Made by a program: the position numbers and the translations under genes | The notes under the pieces: model-generated | Database searches by the model: none | What the model was told of the DNA's origin: nothing | The model's input: the letters and a program-made list of their open reading frames with translations, nothing else | Source of the DNA: Neotamlana sedimentorum | GTDB lineage: Bacteria; Bacteroidota; Bacteroidia; Flavobacteriales; Flavobacteriaceae | Length of the DNA stretch: 64,000 nucleotides | Assembly: GCF_000943565.1 (NCBI RefSeq) | Contig: NZ_JTDW01000001.1 | Span: forward strand, 186,001 to 250,000 | Direction of reading: 5' to 3' | Part shown: positions 60,679 through 64,000 of the stretch, piece by piece | Layout: the number at the start of each line of letters is the position of its first letter | Numbering within the stretch: the stretch's first letter is position 1

Positions 60679-60775
60679 GGTTTGTGTACGATTTCGTTGT
60701 GTTGGCTAGGACTAAATTAGTAAAAGAAAACGAACCAAAGGAAAACCCGTAGGGTTTTCCGAGTACACACAGACC
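60679..60775. repeat. Structured intergenic element with three nested arms
   Basis: An outer stem TTTGTGTAC (60681-60689) with GTACACACAGA (60763-60773) encloses two inner hairpins. One is TTCGTT (60693-60698) with AACGAA (60729-60734). The other is a perfect 9-bp GGAAAACCC (60740-60748), GTA, GGGTTTTCC (60752-60760). The result is a closed three-way junction. It could be a structured RNA, a folded repeat or a recombination site. Confidence 0.5.
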
Positions 60776-60817
60776 GAACAATTAATTATATAGGCTGTTA
60801 CAAGCTGGTTTTATTTA

Positions 60818-61486
60818 TTATTCCACTTTCACAGGTTTAAGAATTAAGTCGTGTTCAGACGCTATTTTTCCAAATTCTTCAGGACTAAAAGTTGTAGCTT
60901 CTTTTCCAGGTTCAGCTCCAACCTTTTTGAAGAAAGAGATTAAACCATCTTTATCATTCGGTATAACTGTGAAAATTAATTTCAAGGGTTCGTCCCCTGT
61001 ATTTTTAAATGAGTGATATTCTCCTGGTGCAGTATACCATACATATCCTTCTTTCACTTGAGTTTCAATACGTTTTCCATTCTCATAAGTTATAACAACT
61101 CCTTCTCCTGATAAAAAATATGCAATTTCTTCGGTTTTATTGTGTTTATGTTCAGGTAATGCTCCACCAACTCCTAATTCATATTTCGCAAAACTCGCAG
61201 ATGCGTGAGGATGACTCTCTGCATCCATAAATACTTGAAGCTTTCCGCCTGAACCAAGTGTATCTTTATTTTTAGGAAAAACCCACACGTGTTCTCCTGC
61301 ATGTGGTTCCATAATTGAGCCAACGGATTTTTGAGTTGTCGAAATTGTTTTTTCTGTTTGTATTTCTGCAACTTTTTCAGTTTTGGCTTTTTTGTTTTCA
61401 CAACTTTGCATTACAATTGATAAGCCTAAACAAGCTAATAGTAATATTCCTTTACTTGATTTTAAATACTTTTTTTTGTTAATCAT
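60818..61486 (-). CDS. Cupin-domain lipoprotein
   Basis: A 222-residue protein. The N-terminus GILLLACLGLSIVMQSC gives a lipoprotein signal. The cupin metal motif is GVGGALPEHKHNKTEEIAYF with SGEG (H-x-H, then Glu). The second motif is weaker, with His in APGEYHSFKNTGDEP. Cupins bind a metal and include sugar isomerases, dioxygenases and storage proteins, so no function is assigned. A palindrome lies 48 bases upstream of the ATG. The gene is flanked by repeat elements on the mpl side. Confidence 0.78.
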   Translation of the reverse strand: MINKKKYLKSSKGILLLACLGLSIVMQSCENKKAKTEKVAEIQTEKTISTTQKSVGSIMEPHAGEHVWVFPKNKDTLGSGGKLQVFMDAESHPHASASFAKYELGVGGALPEHKHNKTEEIAYFLSGEGVVITYENGKRIETQVKEGYVWYTAPGEYHSFKNTGDEPLKLIFTVIPNDKDGLISFFKKVGAEPGKEATTFSPEEFGKIASEHDLILKPVKVE

Positions 61487-61533
61487 AATTTTGGTGTTAA
61501 TTGGTTAGTACTATTTTTATTTACTTGTTTCTC

Positions 61534-61551
61534 AATGTGTTGTAACACATT
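61534..61551. promoter_or_regulatory. Operator-like palindrome upstream of the cupin gene
   Basis: AATGTGTT (61534-61541), GT, AACACATT (61544-61551), perfect. It lies 48 bases before the cupin ATG, a fitting place for a regulator site. No T run. Confidence 0.45.
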
Positions 61552-61653
61552 TTGCTTAAGGATTCGATTCCAAAATAAAACTTTGTTTTTTTCTCTTTTT
61601 CGAATCTGCTAAATCCTATAGTTTCAAATATTTTTTAGTATATTTAAATAGTT

Positions 61654-61688
61654 GATTAATAGTTGTTTGTAAGGTACAACTATTAATC
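61654..61688. repeat. 13-bp perfect hairpin between cupin and cyclase genes
   Basis: GATTAATAGTTGT (61654-61666), 9-base loop, ACAACTATTAATC (61676-61688). No T tract follows on either strand. It lies 240 bases after the end of the cyclase frame. Confidence 0.5.
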
Positions 61689-61930
61689 TTGGGAAATGGA
61701 ATTTCAATAAAATTATCTGATTATTTTATCATTTTATGAATAATACATAGAATTATGTAGTCTTTATTGGGACAGGGTCAAAATTGCATGTAACTTAAAT
61801 GATATAACATCGTTTGAATGACTTATACTAGACGTTAAACGAATTTAGTGGAAATTTTTTACAAAATCAATTGGTGAGATTTGTTTTTTAAAAAGGGTTT
61901 AAAAATTAGTATTCACTAGTTTTAGTAATT

Positions 61931-62062
61931 TCAATTAGTGTTTTTTGTTATGGTGTAAAGTTTTACGGGTTTTTCTTTTCCTCTTAATTTTTGATGCGCT
62001 ATGAATTTGGGAGAAAACTCAAGGCCTAATTCTAAAATTTTTAATAGTGGTTCCGATACTAA
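61931..62062 (-). pseudogene. Severed 3' part of the cyclase gene (after an in-frame TGA)
   Basis: Directly after the TGA at 62063-62065, the same frame continues for 43 codons to a TGA at 61931-61933. The translation, LVSEPLLKILELGLEFSPKF then IAHQKLRGKEKPVKLYTITK, is the usual end of a class III nucleotide cyclase domain. This is therefore the lost C-terminus of the upstream gene. Confidence 0.82.
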
Positions 62063-63028
62063 TCAATCTTCAGAAAGTTCGTTGCATAAACTTTGAATTC
62101 TAGCGGTTGTGTTTAACGTATCTCCAGTAAAAATAACGTCTTTTTTTATTCTGCCAATTGCGCCAGTTGTAACCTCGCCAACGTGAATACCTGCTTTAAA
62201 GGTTGGAGCGTCATTAAATTCGTTAATAAATACATTTTTTTGTTTCAATAAGTCATCTTTCATTTTAAAAAAACATGTTATGCAATTGTTGTTTCTTTTG
62301 TTATTGGAAACCTTCCAAGAAACAACCATCTCGTCGCCAACATATTGGTAAATCTCACCAGAATATTTTATAACACCTTCGGAAATTATATTGTAATACC
62401 ATTTTAAAAGTTTAAAATATTGATGGTGGCCAATTTTTTCGGCAATTGCGGTAGAAGATTTCATGTCGAGAAACATAAAAATTCTAAGTTCGTTTTTGGG
62501 TTTGTGATATTTACCAGTAATAAAATTCCAGAAGGCATTAGCTCCAACTTTTTCACTTATTTCGTAATAAAACAATGTGAAAATTAGTGATATAGCCATT
62601 TGGAAACCGGTGCTAAAAAAAGTGATACTGCTTAAATAGTCCACGAATTTTGTCCAAACTTCTGCGCTTAAAACATCTGTTTTTAGTTCTATACTGGCTG
62701 CAATTGGGTAGGTTATGCAAATTATTACGAAAAGAAAAAGGGAGTATATTATGAGTTTTCCAATAACTTTAAAAAAGAAGCTTTTTTTGGTAAACAAATT
62801 ATTAATGAAAAGTAATTCTATTAATCCAATAATAAAACCAACCATGGTAACGGCGGTTAATGCAAACAGCACAATTTGGTAGTTTAGTTTTATGGCCCCA
62901 TGTGCGCTATAATTAAAATCTTTAGTAGCGGCGTGCTCTATAACTAAAAAAATGATACCAAATAGGAGCCAGATAATACCAAAAGGCATGATTTGTTTAA
63001 TAATTCTATTAATTTTTTGGCTAATCAA
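62063..63028 (-). CDS. Membrane adenylate/guanylate cyclase, interrupted by an in-frame stop
   Basis: A 321-residue protein with about four membrane segments (residues roughly 13-30, 48-72, 86-110 and 132-155) and a class III cyclase domain. The metal motif is FMFLDMKSSTAIAEKIG. Then come YVGDEMVVSWK and GIHVGEVTTGAIGRIKKDVIFTGDTLNTTARIQSLC. The frame stops at a TGA (62063-62065), but 43 more codons of normal cyclase sequence follow in frame. Without them the last strand is missing. The start appears to be TTG at 63028 (ISQKINRIIKQI, as in relatives), with ATG 62989 as the alternative. Confidence 0.85.
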   Translation of the reverse strand: MISQKINRIIKQIMPFGIIWLLFGIIFLVIEHAATKDFNYSAHGAIKLNYQIVLFALTAVTMVGFIIGLIELLFINNLFTKKSFFFKVIGKLIIYSLFLFVIICITYPIAASIELKTDVLSAEVWTKFVDYLSSITFFSTGFQMAISLIFTLFYYEISEKVGANAFWNFITGKYHKPKNELRIFMFLDMKSSTAIAEKIGHHQYFKLLKWYYNIISEGVIKYSGEIYQYVGDEMVVSWKVSNNKRNNNCITCFFKMKDDLLKQKNVFINEFNDAPTFKAGIHVGEVTTGAIGRIKKDVIFTGDTLNTTARIQSLCNELSED

Positions 63029-63084
63029 CTAAATGCTATTTTAATTTATTTTATGTGATTTAATTTTAATTGGAATATTAATTT

Positions 63085-63891
63085 TTAATGGTCATTTTTT
63101 TTAACATTTATAAAAGGACTTTTTATAAGATATAAAAAAGACTGTTTTTTTTCATCTTGAAATTCAATTAAACCATAATGCATTTTTGAGACAGGAATAA
63201 GTTTAAAGGTGCCAAAAAGACGATCCCAAATAATAAAAATATCTGCAAAATTAGAGTCGGTGTAAAATTGATTTTGGTGATGATGTACTCTATGATGATC
63301 GGGCATTACAAACAAAAGACCGATGGTTTTATTTAACCACTGCGGATAGTTGAGGTTTGAATGCTCGAAGAAAAAGAAAATATAAACAATAAAGTAATAA
63401 AGTGTTAGTGCGATTACATCTAGACCAAATAATGCAGCGGCAGCAATGTTTCCTGCTTGATAAACAACGGCAAGTTCTATTGGATGAAACCGAAACGTTG
63501 TAGACGAATCCATGGTGGTATCACTATGATGCACGCGGTGAAGTCGCCATAAAAGTGGTGATTTGTGCGAGGCTCTATGTAGCCAATACGTACAAAAATC
63601 GTATAAAATAACTCCCAAAATAAGTTTTAGCCAAAAAGGAAGCTCTATTATATAAAACAGCCCGATATTATTTGCGTTTAACCATTCTATTGCAGTGATT
63701 AAAACTGAAATAAAAAAAAGATTTATTACATAAAATAAAATTTGAAAAAGCAGATTTTGGAACAAATGCTTTCCTCTTTTTTTATATGTAAAAGGGTTGT
63801 TAAGTGCTTGTTCTAAAGTGAAGAATAGGGCTAATAAGGCAATTATTAAATAATTTAAATCTAAATTTAAAAGTGCATCTAAAATTTTCAT
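63085..63891 (-). CDS. Sterol desaturase / fatty-acid hydroxylase family protein
   Basis: A 268-residue membrane di-iron enzyme with about four to five membrane segments. The histidine boxes are complete: HRASHKSPLLWRLHRVHHSD (H-x3-H and H-x2-HH) and DHHRVHHHQNQFY. Members hydroxylate or desaturate lipids such as fatty acids, carotenoids or sterols. The substrate cannot be told here. It lies 57 bases upstream of the cyclase gene on the same strand, possibly in one transcript. Confidence 0.88.
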   Translation of the reverse strand: MKILDALLNLDLNYLIIALLALFFTLEQALNNPFTYKKRGKHLFQNLLFQILFYVINLFFISVLITAIEWLNANNIGLFYIIELPFWLKLILGVILYDFCTYWLHRASHKSPLLWRLHRVHHSDTTMDSSTTFRFHPIELAVVYQAGNIAAAALFGLDVIALTLYYFIVYIFFFFEHSNLNYPQWLNKTIGLLFVMPDHHRVHHHQNQFYTDSNFADIFIIWDRLFGTFKLIPVSKMHYGLIEFQDEKKQSFLYLIKSPFINVKKNDH

Positions 63892-63913
63892 ATCGAATTA
63901 TAACTTAGTTTTC

Positions 63914-63926
63914 CCTCCAAAGGAGG
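63914..63926. repeat. Short palindrome near the window end
   Basis: CCTCC (63914-63918), AAA, GGAGG (63922-63926), flanked by TAGTTTT and ACTAAAAA. It resembles the CCCTCC-GGAGGG dispersed palindromes I recall from flavobacterial genomes. The last 75 bases of the window show no gene. Confidence 0.45.
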
Positions 63927-64000
63927 ACTAAAAAAACGTTTGCTAAATTCTTAGGAATTATAAAGTTACTTAAAATTCTGCGAAAATGATGCTAATTACT

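Larger units (their letters stand above)
61487..61930. other. Gene-free region with two strong inverted repeats
   Basis: No credible open frame on either strand. It holds an operator-like dyad at 61534-61551 and a 13-bp perfect hairpin at 61654-61688. The rest is A+T-rich without recognisable features. Confidence 0.5.

Noticed and set aside
60650-61860. An integron-like cassette around the cupin gene
   Set aside because: GTTAAAC (about 61837) fits the attC core pattern and a folded element lies on the other side. However, the cores are not correctly paired and no integrase is present, so the evidence is too thin.
1-64000. CRISPR arrays, insertion sequences, prophage or integrated element
   Set aside because: No regularly spaced repeats, transposase, integrase or phage genes can be read. 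Gene content and base composition are even across the window.

Overview
The window is a contiguous piece of chromosome from a member of the Bacteroidota, almost certainly family Flavobacteriaceae, and probably marine. The evidence is the low G+C content, promoter boxes of the form TAnnTTTG, a GldJ / PorU / PorV gliding and type IX secretion locus, a secreted M64 peptidase with a type IX sorting tail, a PafA-type alkaline phosphatase, and an Na+/H+ antiporter. Genus cannot be fixed from sequence reading alone. There are about 54 protein genes, one tRNA-Val (UAC), no rRNA, no CRISPR, no insertion sequence and no prophage.

Layout. 1-6.4 kb: the start of an acyl-CoA dehydrogenase gene, then a plus-strand run of a Glu/Leu-dehydrogenase-like enzyme, NhaB, ExbB-ExbD-TonB and FolC. 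6.4-10.5 kb: tRNA-Val, a PAS-LuxR regulator, and murF and gldJ on the minus strand. 10.8-19.2 kb: porU-porV, cytidine deaminase, and pdhA plus the E2 gene (E1-beta is not here). 19.3-24.8 kb: a tight plus-strand run of M28 peptidase, SDR, HAD hydrolase, SprT-like protein, mannose-1-P guanylyltransferase and a DUF389 protein, meeting MlaF/MlaE on the minus strand. 26.4-28.8 kb: PafA phosphatase and a DRGH nuclease. 28.9-34.6 kb (minus): a compact KAS III / methyltransferase / GT2 / small-protein operon and gcvP. 34.7-38.0 kb: a degenerate UbiA-like membrane protein, an ECF sigma factor with a Cys/His-rich partner, and a GbsR-type regulator with three small membrane proteins. 38.1-44.4 kb: M3 peptidase, purE-purK, an Hpt-Adk fusion and obg. 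44.5-51.4 kb: S9 peptidase, alpha/beta hydrolase, DUF4136 protein, SDR, and an M64 peptidase with a companion lipoprotein. 51.5-60.5 kb: a 2043-residue alpha-2-macroglobulin, a TPR protein and mpl. 60.8-64 kb: cupin lipoprotein, a nucleotide cyclase cut by an in-frame stop, and a sterol-desaturase-family protein.

How the genes fit together. GldJ, PorU and PorV belong to the type IX secretion and gliding machinery, and the M64 peptidase carries the sorting tail that PorU removes. ExbB/ExbD/TonB power outer-membrane uptake. MurF and Mpl act in peptidoglycan synthesis and recycling. PurE, PurK and Hpt-Adk cover purine synthesis and salvage.

Most worth a second look: (1) the alpha-2-macroglobulin carries SusC/RagA plug-signature motifs between its N-terminal domains and its thioester domain, about where animal homologues have the bait region; (2) two copies of one operator (AAACTTTCA-N7-TTGAAAGTT) flank a GbsR-type gene and precede a cluster containing tandem-duplicated small membrane proteins; (3) a cyclase gene is broken by one TGA with 43 sensible codons after it; (4) an unannotated plus-strand small-RNA-like unit lies between purE and the M3 peptidase gene; (5) several dispersed palindromic repeats occur, one read in frame inside the macroglobulin gene, and one intergenic element can fold into a three-arm structure.
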